Assembly (NCBI RefSeq): GCF_003574035.1
Contig: NZ_QWKY01000017.1
Location: 1 to 54,688, forward strand
Origin: Meiothermus hypogaeus
Lineage (GTDB): Bacteria > Deinococcota > Deinococci > Deinococcales > Thermaceae
Direction: 5' to 3'
DNA: 54,688 nt
The notes under the pieces were generated by a model. It had not been told where the DNA came from. It made no database searches and saw only the letters and a program-made list of their open reading frames with translations. A program made the position numbers and the translations under genes. Below, piece after piece: positions 45,923-54,688 of this stretch (position 1 is its first letter; each line of letters opens with the position of its first letter).

Positions 45923-46581
45923 TGGATCAGGTAATTGCCCAGATTTTAGCGCTGCTCAAGTCCGACCCCAAGGTGATGGGGGTTCTGCTCACGGGCTCGC
46001 GCGCCCGGGGCGACGCCACCCCCGGCTCCGACTTCGACTTCTGGGTGCTTTTGAGCGGGGTCAACGAGCGCCGCTTCCGCAGCGAGGAGCAGCAGGGTTA
46101 CCTGGTGGAGATGCATTTTCGCAACCTGGTGCAGGCCCGCGACAAGATGCGCCGCCACGCCATGGAGCTCTACAGCCACCTGGATGGCAAAATCCTCTTC
46201 GATCCCGAGGGCAAACTGGCCGAGCTGCGGGTAGAGGCCCAACAGCTTTTCGAGGCCTACCAGATGCCCGAGGCTGAACGCAAAGCCCTGGCCTACTGGC
46301 TGGAGAATGCCCGGCGCAAGCTCCAGACTGCCCTGAGTGAGCAAGCCCAGCTCAAAATGGGCTACCTGGCCAGCATCCAGGGCTGGAAGATCCTGGAGGG
46401 CCTGTGGGCGGCTAACCACAAGCCCATGCCCCCGGCTGGGGCGGTCCTGGCGCATATCACCCGGCTCGAGGCCCCCCTCCCCCACTTCGAGCTGATCAAC
46501 GGACTTTTCGCCAGCGACCCCTTATCCCGCAGCAAAACTGCCCTGGTGCTCATTGACTGGATTCTGCCACGCATAAACTAA
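45922..46581 (+). CDS. Nucleotidyltransferase-domain protein
   Basis: A 219-residue protein with a pol-beta-type nucleotidyltransferase core at its N-terminus: GSRARGDATPGSDFDFW gives the GS and DxD motifs (G25-S26, D37 and D39). The C-terminal half is helical (ERKALAYWLENARRKLQTAL, KMGYLASIQGWKILEGLW), like HEPN/substrate-binding domains fused in aminoglycoside or minimal NTases. Substrate unknown. Its ATG overlaps the helicase stop (TGATG), and mnmE starts 6 bp after it, so the three are translated from one mRNA. Confidence 0.85.
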   Translation: MDQVIAQILALLKSDPKVMGVLLTGSRARGDATPGSDFDFWVLLSGVNERRFRSEEQQGYLVEMHFRNLVQARDKMRRHAMELYSHLDGKILFDPEGKLAELRVEAQQLFEAYQMPEAERKALAYWLENARRKLQTALSEQAQLKMGYLASIQGWKILEGLWAANHKPMPPAGAVLAHITRLEAPLPHFELINGLFASDPLSRSKTALVLIDWILPRIN

Positions 46582-46587
46582 GTTCCC

Positions 46588-47901
46588 GTGGGCCTGCCTT
46601 CGCTCAAAGACGTAATTGCCGCCATCGCCACCCCCCCGGGCAAAGGGGCGGTTGGGATCGTGCGGGTCTCGGGCGAGGGCAGCCTGGAGCTGGTCTCGAG
46701 GCTCTGGCAAGGCAAGAACCCTAGCCAGCTCGCAGGAGGTCGGTTTACCTACGGCGCAATTTGCGACCCCCAGACCCAGGAAGTGCTGGATCAGGCGCTC
46801 TTGCTGGTTTTTCGCCAACCCCACTCCTACACCGGCCAGGACAGCGCCGAGTTGCATACCCATGGCTCCCCGGCAGTATTGCGCCGGGTTTTGCAGGCGC
46901 TCTTTGAGCAAGGGGCCCGCCCCGCCCAGCCCGGCGAGTTCACCCTGCGGGCTTACCTCAACGGCAAAATGGACCTGGCCCAGGCCGAGTCGGTGCTGAG
47001 CCTGGTGGAGGCCGAGTCAGACGCCGCCCGGCGGCAGGCCCTGCGGGGCTTGAGTGCAGGGCTTTCGCAAAAGATTGCCCACATCTCCGAGGAACTCTTT
47101 ACCCTGCTGGCGCATATCCAGGCCTGGCTGGACTACCCCGAGGAAGGGGTCGAGCCGGCCCAGATTCAAGAGACGCTAAAGCCCGTTTTGCTCGAGGTTC
47201 AGCACCTGCTGGCCACCGCCCCCGCCGGACGTATCGCCCAGAAAGGGGCCCGTATTGCCCTGGTCGGCGCCCCCAATGCCGGCAAGTCCAGCCTGCTCAA
47301 TGCGCTGCTGGGCTACGAGCGGGCCATCGTCACCCCTATTCCCGGAACCACCCGCGACTACCTGGAAGCCCCCCTGGAAATAGCCGGGGTGCCCATCGTG
47401 GCCGTAGACACCGCCGGCGTTCGCGAGACCGAGGACCTCATCGAGAAAAGCGGGGTGGAGCGGGCCTTGCAGATTGCTCAGGAAGCCGACCTGGTGCTCT
47501 ACCTGGCCGACCAGAGCCAGCCCCGCCCTACCCCACCGCCGTTGCCCTGGGCGCGCACCCTGATGGTTGCTACCAAAGCTGACCTGCCGCCCGTCTGGAC
47601 GGAGCATTCGTTTCTGAGGGTCTCGAGCCAGACCGGCTTGGGCCTGGAGGCCTTGCGCCAGCAAATCCATCAGCGGCTGCTGGGTGAGGCCCCCGAAGGC
47701 GAAATATGGATTAGCAACGAACGTCACGTGGAGGCTCTGCGGCGCGCAAAAGCCCATCTGTTGGAGGCCATGGAGGCCCCCGAAGACCTGGCCGGGGTTT
47801 CGATCGAAATGGCCCTGGACGCACTTGCGGAAATTCTGGGCAAGGACGTTTCGGAAGAAGTGATTGACCGGGTGTTTCGCAACTTTTGCGTGGGAAAATA
47901 A
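46588..47901 (+). CDS. mnmE: tRNA uridine-5-carboxymethylaminomethyl GTPase MnmE
   Basis: With MnmG, modifies U34 of certain tRNAs. In 437 residues: N-terminal formyl-THF-binding domain (IAAIATPPGKGAVGIVRVSG, LHTHGSPAVLRRVLQ), helical domain, and a G domain with GAPNAGKSSLLN, GTTRDYLE, DTAG and TKAD. It ends with CVGK, the C-terminal FCIGK-type motif with the catalytic Cys. GTG start 46588 without a strong ribosome site; probably coupled to the upstream gene. MnmD at 50.4 kb acts later on the same uridine. Confidence 0.95.
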   Translation: MGLPSLKDVIAAIATPPGKGAVGIVRVSGEGSLELVSRLWQGKNPSQLAGGRFTYGAICDPQTQEVLDQALLLVFRQPHSYTGQDSAELHTHGSPAVLRRVLQALFEQGARPAQPGEFTLRAYLNGKMDLAQAESVLSLVEAESDAARRQALRGLSAGLSQKIAHISEELFTLLAHIQAWLDYPEEGVEPAQIQETLKPVLLEVQHLLATAPAGRIAQKGARIALVGAPNAGKSSLLNALLGYERAIVTPIPGTTRDYLEAPLEIAGVPIVAVDTAGVRETEDLIEKSGVERALQIAQEADLVLYLADQSQPRPTPPPLPWARTLMVATKADLPPVWTEHSFLRVSSQTGLGLEALRQQIHQRLLGEAPEGEIWISNERHVEALRRAKAHLLEAMEAPEDLAGVSIEMALDALAEILGKDVSEEVIDRVFRNFCVGK

Positions 47902-48009
47902 AGGGGTACCGGTAGCCTATGGTCCATAGCCGATAGCCAGCGACCCTACGACCATCCTGCTCATAAGGACATGGCCCGAACCTTGGCTTGCGTCTTATAG
48001 CAAAATCCT

Positions 48010-48200
48010 CATGAACCCCTTGCCTTCTCCCCTGGGCGGGAGGAGGCGACACCCCGACCGCGTTATCTACCAGTGATGGAAACGCAACTCTCTACTCCTG
48101 GGGGTGTCGCCCAGGTTACGGCTTTGCCAGTGCTTGCAGCAGAATCGCGTAAGCGACTCGCCTGGGATGAGGGGATTTGGGAACAAATCTAGAAGATAAC
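48010..48200 (+). repeat. Repeat family 2, copy 2 with a roughly 50-bp insertion
   Basis: Starts CATGAACCCCTTGCCTTCTC, contains CCAGTGATGGAAACGC and CTCTCTAC. Compared with copy 1, about 50 bp (about 48111-48164) are inserted between GTGTCGCC and GATGAGGGG; the insert ends are similar (CGCCCAGG and CGCCTGGG). It fills most of the gap after mnmE (47902-48271), which otherwise shows nothing. Confidence 0.75.
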
Positions 48201-48248
48201 GATTCAGGTACGGTTGGTCTTACCTGCCTGGCCCCGTGGGCTTGGTAC

Positions 48249-48277
48249 TTGTACGTGACCTGTTCCCTGCGTACACT
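48249..48277 (+). promoter_or_regulatory. Leaderless promoter of the 48285 gene
   Basis: TTGTAC (48249-48254), 17-bp spacer, TACACT (48272-48277), 7 nt, then ATG 48285. Confidence 0.7.
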
Positions 48278-48284
48278 TGCCCCA

Positions 48285-48809
48285 ATGTCCACGCCGAAGA
48301 TTACCTCCATACGCAGTGTGCAAACCTATCTGGTGGCCGTGGGTCTAATGGTCATGGGTGCGGTGCTGGTGGGGCTTTGTGTGGGGGCCTGGTTCCAGGG
48401 CGTCGAGCCGCGCTGGTCGGTAATCCTGTTTGGGCTTTTGGGGATTTACATGGTGTTGCTGGGGGTGGAAGAGGGCTGGCTCTCGGGCCTCGAGGTCACC
48501 CCCCGTTGCTTGCGCCTGCAAAGCTTTGGGCGCTGGCAGGAATACCCCCTGGAGGGGCTGGAGGCGGCAGACGGACTGCGCGACATTCTGGCCGGCGGCC
48601 TGCAGCTTATTTTGATTGGTAAGGAACGCGAGGCCCTAAAAGTGCCACTCCGGCGCTACCGCAATGCCGGCCAGCTCGCCCAGGCCCTGCTGGATGCCGC
48701 CTGGCTGCACAACCCCGACCTGGTAGTTATGCCACGGCTCGCACGCCGCCTGGGCGCGCCGCCTTTCGGTGTACTGGCTGCCCGTAAGCGCTCGGGAAAG
48801 CCTCAGTAG
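48285..48809 (+). CDS. Membrane protein of unknown function with PH-like domain
   Basis: A 174-residue protein with two membrane helices (TYLVAVGLMVMGAVLVGLCVGAW and WSVILFGLLGIYMVLLGVE), followed by a cytoplasmic beta-rich domain (TPRCLRLQSFGRWQEYPLEGLEAADGL and so on) reminiscent of bacterial PH-like (DUF304-type) domains. A basic C-terminus ends in RKRSGKPQ. No family firmly recognised. The open frame extends to 48177 through repeat DNA, but the promoter supports ATG 48285. It precedes the antiporter gene by 16 bp. Confidence 0.75.
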   Translation: MSTPKITSIRSVQTYLVAVGLMVMGAVLVGLCVGAWFQGVEPRWSVILFGLLGIYMVLLGVEEGWLSGLEVTPRCLRLQSFGRWQEYPLEGLEAADGLRDILAGGLQLILIGKEREALKVPLRRYRNAGQLAQALLDAAWLHNPDLVVMPRLARRLGAPPFGVLAARKRSGKPQ

Positions 48810-48813
48810 CCTC

Positions 48814-48819
48814 TAATAT
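48814..48819 (+). promoter_or_regulatory. Candidate leaderless -10 (TAATAT) of the antiporter gene
   Basis: TAATAT, 6 nt (GAAGAC), then ATG 48826. It lies right after the stop of the preceding gene, so the antiporter may have its own start as well as read-through. Confidence 0.45.
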
Positions 48820-48825
48820 GAAGAC

Positions 48826-50403
48826 ATGGAGTGGCTCTGGGTAGGTATGGCATATGGGCTGGGCTGGCTGGCCAATCGGTTCGGCTGGCCGCCTTTGGTG
48901 GGGTATTTGGCGGCTGGCTTTGTCCTGTGGGGCCTGCAGCAACAGCCCAACAACCTGCTGGAAAACCTGGCCGATATTGGCGTCTTGCTCCTGCTGTTTA
49001 CAGTCGGACTAAAACTGCGCTTTAGCAGCATGGTGCGCCCCGAAGTCCTGGGGGTGGGGGGGCTGCACCTGCTCTTGTTTGCCTTGCTGCTGGGAGCAGT
49101 GGTGTTCTGGGCCGGGCTCAGCGCCCAAGCGGCTTTGTACCTGGGGATTGGCCTGGCCTTTTCGAGTACCGTGCTGGCCGTCAAGCTTCTCGATGACCGG
49201 CGTGAACTGTCCACCTTTCACGGCCGGCTTGCGGTCGGAATTCTGATTTTGCAAGACCTGGTGGCCATTGGCCTGATGGCCTATGTCGGGGTCAAGAACC
49301 CCACCCCCTGGGCCTTGCTGCTGCTGGGACTGCCGCTGCTGCGGCCTGTGGTGGGGCGCATCCTCGAGAAAAGCGGCCACGACGAGCTTTTGTTGCTTTA
49401 TGGCCTGGGGCTGGCTCTGGGCGGGGCCAGCCTGGCCCGAACCCTGGGGGTCTCGCCCGAGCTGGGGGCTTTGCTCATGGGCGCCGCGCTGGCCGGACAC
49501 CCCCAGGTTTCCGAGCTCTCGCGCACGTTGTGGGGGCTCAAAGAAGCCTTTCTGGTGGGCTTCTTTTTGCAGATAGGCATGATGGGCCTGCCAAATGGCG
49601 ATGGCCTGGGGCTGGCCCTGGGGCTGCTGGCCCTGCTGCCCCTCAAGGGTGTACTCTTCTTTGCACTCTTTATCGCTTTTGGCTTGCGGGCCCGCACGGC
49701 TTTTGTGACCAGTGTTTCGCTTTTGAGCTACAGCGAGTTTGCCCTGATTACAAGCCTGGCTGCGGTGGAGGGCAACCTTGTACCGGCCGCGTATGGGCAG
49801 CTGGTCAGCCTGGTAGTAGCGGTCTCGCTAGCGCTGGCCGCCCCCCTCAATCGTTCGGTGCACAACCTCTACCAGCAGCTCGAGCCCTACCTGCTGCGCT
49901 TCGAGCGCAAAGGGCGCCACGCCGACGACGAGCCCACCAGTTTGGGCGGGGCCGAATGGCTGGTGGTGGGAATGGGCCGCACCGGAGGCGCCGCCTACAA
50001 GATGCTGGCCGGTCAGGGCTACCGCGTATTGGGCCTCGACGCCGATGAGGGCAAGCTCGACTTTCACCGGAGCAAAAAGCGTCAGGTGCGCTACGGCGAC
50101 GCTGAAGACCCTGAGCTCTGGGAACGCCTCGAGCTCACCGGCTTGCGCGGGGTGCTGCTCACCCTGCCCGACCTCGAGGCCAAGCTGCGGGCGGCGCGCG
50201 GCCTCAAACAGCGGGGTTTTACGGGCCTCATCGCTGCCACAAGCTATCACCGCGAGGAAGACCCCCTCCTGGCGGAAGCAGGCGCTACACTCATCTCGCA
50301 TCCCTTCGCCGAGGCCGGAGAGCGTCTGGCCGAGCGTGCCCTGGGCCTCAACCTCGTAGAGGAGCCCGAAAACCCCCAACTCGCCGAGGCCGGGCCCGAT
50401 TGA
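48826..50403 (+). CDS. CPA2-type cation:proton antiporter with TrkA-N domain
   Basis: A 525-residue protein. Residues 1-345 form about 12 membrane helices of the KefB/CPA2 type (YLAAGFVLWGL, IGLAFSSTVLAVKLL, VGILILQDLVAIGLMAYVG; the QD pair is in the ion path). Residues 370-500 are a Rossmann RCK/TrkA-N domain (WLVVGMGRTGGAAYKMLAGQGY, LDADEGKL, YGDAEDPELW), which senses nucleotides and gates transport. The C-terminal tail is acidic. Likely K+/H+ exchange, but Na+ is not excluded. Confidence 0.9.
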   Translation: MEWLWVGMAYGLGWLANRFGWPPLVGYLAAGFVLWGLQQQPNNLLENLADIGVLLLLFTVGLKLRFSSMVRPEVLGVGGLHLLLFALLLGAVVFWAGLSAQAALYLGIGLAFSSTVLAVKLLDDRRELSTFHGRLAVGILILQDLVAIGLMAYVGVKNPTPWALLLLGLPLLRPVVGRILEKSGHDELLLLYGLGLALGGASLARTLGVSPELGALLMGAALAGHPQVSELSRTLWGLKEAFLVGFFLQIGMMGLPNGDGLGLALGLLALLPLKGVLFFALFIAFGLRARTAFVTSVSLLSYSEFALITSLAAVEGNLVPAAYGQLVSLVVAVSLALAAPLNRSVHNLYQQLEPYLLRFERKGRHADDEPTSLGGAEWLVVGMGRTGGAAYKMLAGQGYRVLGLDADEGKLDFHRSKKRQVRYGDAEDPELWERLELTGLRGVLLTLPDLEAKLRAARGLKQRGFTGLIAATSYHREEDPLLAEAGATLISHPFAEAGERLAERALGLNLVEEPENPQLAEAGPD

Positions 50404-50408
50404 AACCC

Positions 50409-51095
50409 CTACTCTGCTGTGTGTTCGGCCAGTGTCCAGGCCTTCTTACCTACACCTGGCACCTTGCTGACCGCAAACCCTGCCGCGGCCAAGTTGCGGC
50501 GAAAGCGCCCCGCCACCGAGTAGGTAGCCAGCCGTGCACCCCCACCAGCCGCCCCGAACAGCTTTTGCAGAACACCAGGTTGCCAGGGCTCGGGGTTCAC
50601 TTGCGGGCTAAAGGGGTCAAAGTAAAGGGCCGTTGCCCAGTCAGAAGGCATGGCAGCCGCGACAACATCTTCAAAGCGCACCTCGAGCCTGCCCCAAACA
50701 CCCTCCAGCCGTAAAGGGGCCCGCGGATGGGCAGGCCAAATAGCCAGCAAATCCATCCATACCTGCTCGGCAGCAGGCGAAAGCGGAACCCCAACCGACG
50801 CCAGTATCATCCTCGAGACCGGATAGCCCTCGTAGCTGAGGTATTCAAAAAACACCCCGCGTCGCAGGCAGTTTTCCAGGGTCGCCCGGAAATTAACCCC
50901 CAGCCCAAAGCCCACCTCCAGCACCCTGGGGGATGGGTGCCGATGGGTCTGGGTGAGCTTCAGGTAGAGCTCATTGGCCTGCATCCAGGCCCCGTGCCGA
51001 GAACTGTAGGCCTCCTTGAATACCGGATGCACCAGCGTGGGTGAACCGTCCTCTGTCTGTAGCCGCTGGTAAATGTCGGAACGCTCAGGTGCCAA
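50409..51095 (-). CDS. mnmD: MnmD-type tRNA methyltransferase
   Basis: A roughly 228-residue SAM-dependent methyltransferase resembling the MnmC1/MnmD domain, which methylates the aminomethyl group on U34 to give mnm5(s2)U. Motifs: EAYSSRHGAWMQANELYL, SAM-binding VLEVGFGLGVNF, catalytic ALYFDPFSPQVNPEPW, and GARLATYSVAGRFRRNLAAAGF. Stand-alone (no oxidase domain), as in Bacillus and Streptococcus MnmD. Start uncertain: TTG 51095 with GAGGG six nt before it overlaps the decarboxylase stop; TTG 51101 or GTG/ATG farther up (to 51173) are possible. Confidence 0.85.
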   Translation of the reverse strand: MAPERSDIYQRLQTEDGSPTLVHPVFKEAYSSRHGAWMQANELYLKLTQTHRHPSPRVLEVGFGLGVNFRATLENCLRRGVFFEYLSYEGYPVSRMILASVGVPLSPAAEQVWMDLLAIWPAHPRAPLRLEGVWGRLEVRFEDVVAAAMPSDWATALYFDPFSPQVNPEPWQPGVLQKLFGAAGGGARLATYSVAGRFRRNLAAAGFAVSKVPGVGKKAWTLAEHTAE

Positions 51096-52509
51096 TCTCA
51101 ACCCTCTGGGCTTCTTGTTGCATGCGGGCCCACAGCGCTTCCACATGTGGGCGTTCGGTGGCCTCCGCGCCAATAGAGACCCGCACCATCCAGCGCCCTT
51201 TGAGCAGGGCTGCGGTCAAGAAAGCCCGGCCCGTGCGGTTGATACGGGCTACCCAGTCCTGGGTGTGCCGGTCGAGCTGCTCCGGGCTCAGGCCCCCTGG
51301 GTTGTAGCGCACACACACCGTTTGCAAAGGCACCGGCGCCAGCAGCTCCCAGCCGGGGGTCTGTTTGACCTGGACCTCGAGCCACTTGGCGTTGGCCAGG
51401 TCGCGCCGCAGCCGCGTCTGCAAGCCTTCCACTCCCAGTTCACGCAGCGTGAACCAGATCTTGAGGGCTCGAAAGCGACGGCCCAGCGGGATGCCCCAGT
51501 CTTTGTAGTTCTTGACCTGCCCATCGGCAGCCGAGTGGAGGTAGGAAGGGTTGGTGGACATGGCCCGGATCAGGTGTTCGGGCTCACGCACATAGTAAAG
51601 CGAGCAGTCGAAGGCCACCCCCAGCCACTTGTGGGGGTTGATGACGATGGAGTCGGCCTGCTCGATGCCATCCCACATCCACCGGCACTCCGGCAGAATC
51701 ATGGCGGCACCGGCCATGGCCGCGTCCACATGGAGCCACAGGCCATACTGCTGGCATAGCTCGGCAATTTTTCGCACCGGGTCAATGGCCGTGGTGGCCG
51801 TGGTGCCCACGGCAGCCACCACCGCGCAGGGCTTGCGCCCTTCGGCCAGGTCGCGCTTGAGGGCGGCCTCGAGCGCATCCAGCCGCATGGCGTGGGCCTC
51901 GTCGGTTTCGATCAGGCGCAGATTTTCGCGACCAAAACCGGCCAGCAGTGCGGCTTTGGGCACCGAGCTGTGGGCCTGGTCGGACACATACACCGTGAGG
52001 GGACGGGCCTCGGCCTGGAGCCCGCCCCGGTCCTGGGACTGGCCTGTGGCCCATTCGCGCGCAGTGAGCAGCGCCACCAGCGTACCGGTGGAGGCAGTGT
52101 CTTGAATAACCCCCTGAAACTGCGCCGGCAAGCCCAGCATCTGGCGCAGCCAGTCGGTCATTACCTCTTCTACCTCGGTCAGGGCCGGGCTGGCCTGCCA
52201 GGTTATGCCGGTCTGACCGAGCCCGGTGGCAATGAGATCGGCCAGCACCGAGGAGAGCGGCGCGTTCGATGGAAACCAGGCGAAGAAATAGGGGCTTTGC
52301 CAGTGGGTCAGGCCGGGGAAAAGCGCTTTCAGGTCTTCCTGTACCCCTTCCAACCCCTGTGCTTGTTGAGGGGGAGCCGAAGCAAATAAGGCTTTGATGG
52401 CCCCCGGCTGGACCTGCGCCATCACCGGCTGGGTCTCGAGGCTGGCACGGTATTCGGCAATGAAGTCAATCAGTTGGTAGCCCAAACGCTTGAACTCTTC
52501 CGGCGACAT
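51085..52509 (-). CDS. PLP-dependent decarboxylase, aromatic-L-amino-acid type
   Basis: A 474-residue group II decarboxylase. PLP-binding residues: stacking His (H180 in SDQAHSS), Asp262 in HVDAAMAG, and the Schiff-base Lys K294 in NPHKWLGVAFDCS. HWQSPYFFAWFPSN and TDWLRQMLGLP are typical of DOPA/tryptophan/phenylalanine decarboxylases. The substrate is probably an aromatic amino acid; diaminobutyrate or glutamate types are less likely. ATG 52509. It is upstream of mnmD on the same strand with overlap. Confidence 0.92.
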   Translation of the reverse strand: MSPEEFKRLGYQLIDFIAEYRASLETQPVMAQVQPGAIKALFASAPPQQAQGLEGVQEDLKALFPGLTHWQSPYFFAWFPSNAPLSSVLADLIATGLGQTGITWQASPALTEVEEVMTDWLRQMLGLPAQFQGVIQDTASTGTLVALLTAREWATGQSQDRGGLQAEARPLTVYVSDQAHSSVPKAALLAGFGRENLRLIETDEAHAMRLDALEAALKRDLAEGRKPCAVVAAVGTTATTAIDPVRKIAELCQQYGLWLHVDAAMAGAAMILPECRWMWDGIEQADSIVINPHKWLGVAFDCSLYYVREPEHLIRAMSTNPSYLHSAADGQVKNYKDWGIPLGRRFRALKIWFTLRELGVEGLQTRLRRDLANAKWLEVQVKQTPGWELLAPVPLQTVCVRYNPGGLSPEQLDRHTQDWVARINRTGRAFLTAALLKGRWMVRVSIGAEATERPHVEALWARMQQEAQRVEIGT

Positions 52510-52568
52510 GAAAATAGCCTACCAAAGCCCAGGACTTGCAGCATACGAGGTCAGAGGCCAACCAGGGT

Positions 52569-52574
52569 TAGAAT
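52569..52574 (+). promoter_or_regulatory. Candidate leaderless -10 (TAGAAT) of gatC
   Basis: TAGAAT, 7 nt, then ATG 52582. The -35 is not clear. Confidence 0.4.
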
Positions 52575-52581
52575 GGCATCC

Positions 52582-54217
<1,636 letters not shown>

Positions 54218-54409
54218 TTTACAAAACCCCGGTAGGTTTGCTCGAGGCCAATGCCCCCTCTAACCAGAGCAGGGGCGCTTCCCTCCGAAACCCTCCACTC
54301 CGCCTCTTCATGCCAGCAGTGGCGCACCGTTCGGGATGCACCATCTACCCGGCAGGTCCGTAGGCTGGTCAAGCTACAACCTCAGTTTAGCGCAGACCTC
54401 TTTATACCG
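54218..54409. other. Gap between serS and repeat copy C
   Basis: About 190 bp without a supported gene, repeat or RNA; a 63-codon minus-strand frame (54181-54372) overlaps serS and has no coding signs. Confidence 0.4.
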
Positions 54410-54688
54410 GCTCCTTGATACCGGATTCAAAAAGACAGTTCACAAAGCCAAAAACACCAGAGGCTGTCTTTTTGAATCCTAGAGCACACCCCTCCCTTGA
54501 GTACCGGCGCTAGCCGGGGGCCGATGGCCCTTCACTGTCGGTCGGTGAAGAAAGCGTCTCCCTTCCAAGGGGCGGTATCGCCCTCCGCTACGCGGATAAC
54601 TTCCAAGGGGCGGTATCGCCCTCCGCTACGCGGATAACTTCGGTCGGGTTAGTTCGTCACCAAAGGGTGACGAACTAACCGAATCTGG
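54410..54688. repeat. Repeat family 1, copy C (may continue past window end)
   Basis: A perfect inverted repeat GATTCAAAAAGACAG (54424-54438) / CTGTCTTTTTGAATC (54464-54478), GAGCACACCC, a stretch with CGGTCGGTGAAGAAAGCGTC, two 38-bp units (from about 54573 and 54611), then the 15-bp hairpin GGTTAGTTCGTCACC / GGTGACGAACTAACC with loop AAAG and GAATCTGG at the very end. Parts and order equal those of copy B (one unit) and copy A (at least three). Confidence 0.9.

Overview
The window looks like chromosomal DNA of a moderately thermophilic member of the Thermaceae, most likely Meiothermus. The evidence is a G+C content near 60 % (lower than Thermus proper), very frequent CTCGAG hexamers, many genes whose -10 box lies only 6-9 nt before the start codon (leaderless mRNAs, as described for Deinococcota), and a Thermus-type gene set (TtuC/MoeB-like E1, HslVU, NurA-HerA, small Nudix). 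I recognise no rRNA, tRNA, CRISPR array, transposase or prophage. Most genes are housekeeping or broadly conserved. The accessory material is mainly intergenic repeats.

Layout. 1-155: end of a repeat element. 0.2-14.4 kb: Lrp-like RAM protein, CPBP protease, isocitrate dehydrogenase, two coupled unknown genes, an unknown gene with a DEDDh exonuclease, a vWA membrane protein, an HMA-like mini-protein, aconitase, a DUF4864 protein, an M20 amidohydrolase and an acyl-CoA ligase. 14.4-18.4 kb: repeat copy B, iscS, an IscR-type Rrf2 regulator, and a zinc/manganese-type ABC transporter without a binding protein. 18.4-21.3 kb: a pair of M16 peptidases, one with and one without catalytic residues. 21.6-26.0 kb: a six-gene copper operon (DUF2946, CopC, CopD, MbnP, MbnH and a small secreted protein). 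26.1-32.9 kb: gamma-carbonic anhydrase-like protein, Nudix, DUF1028, Aat, HerA-NurA and a TPR protein. 33.0-41.6 kb: HslVU, signal peptidase I, patatin, a small Ser/Thr kinase, citrate synthase, E1-like and JAMM proteins of ubiquitin-like sulfur-carrier chemistry, DUF2461 and a TlpA thioredoxin. 41.6-42.3 kb: a repeat-rich intergenic mosaic. 42.3-54.2 kb: MFS transporter, MrfA-type helicase, nucleotidyltransferase, MnmE, a small membrane protein, CPA2 antiporter, MnmD, a PLP decarboxylase, GatC and SerS. 54.2-54.7 kb: repeat copy C, the same family that opens the window.

How genes work together. Icd, AcnA and citrate synthase cover the first three steps of the TCA cycle. IscR/IscS and the E1-like/JAMM pair belong to sulfur trafficking; MnmE and MnmD both act on the wobble uridine of tRNA. 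The most interesting unit is the copper operon, which joins CopC/CopD copper handling to the MbnP-MbnH pair (a diheme enzyme that in methanotrophs oxidises a Trp of its partner to kynurenine). It ends with an unrecognised secreted protein whose predicted mature N-terminus is His, as in CopC. Many starts were moved inward from the longest open frame, on the basis of Shine-Dalgarno sites, overlaps, -10 boxes or family N-termini; alternatives are given in the entries.
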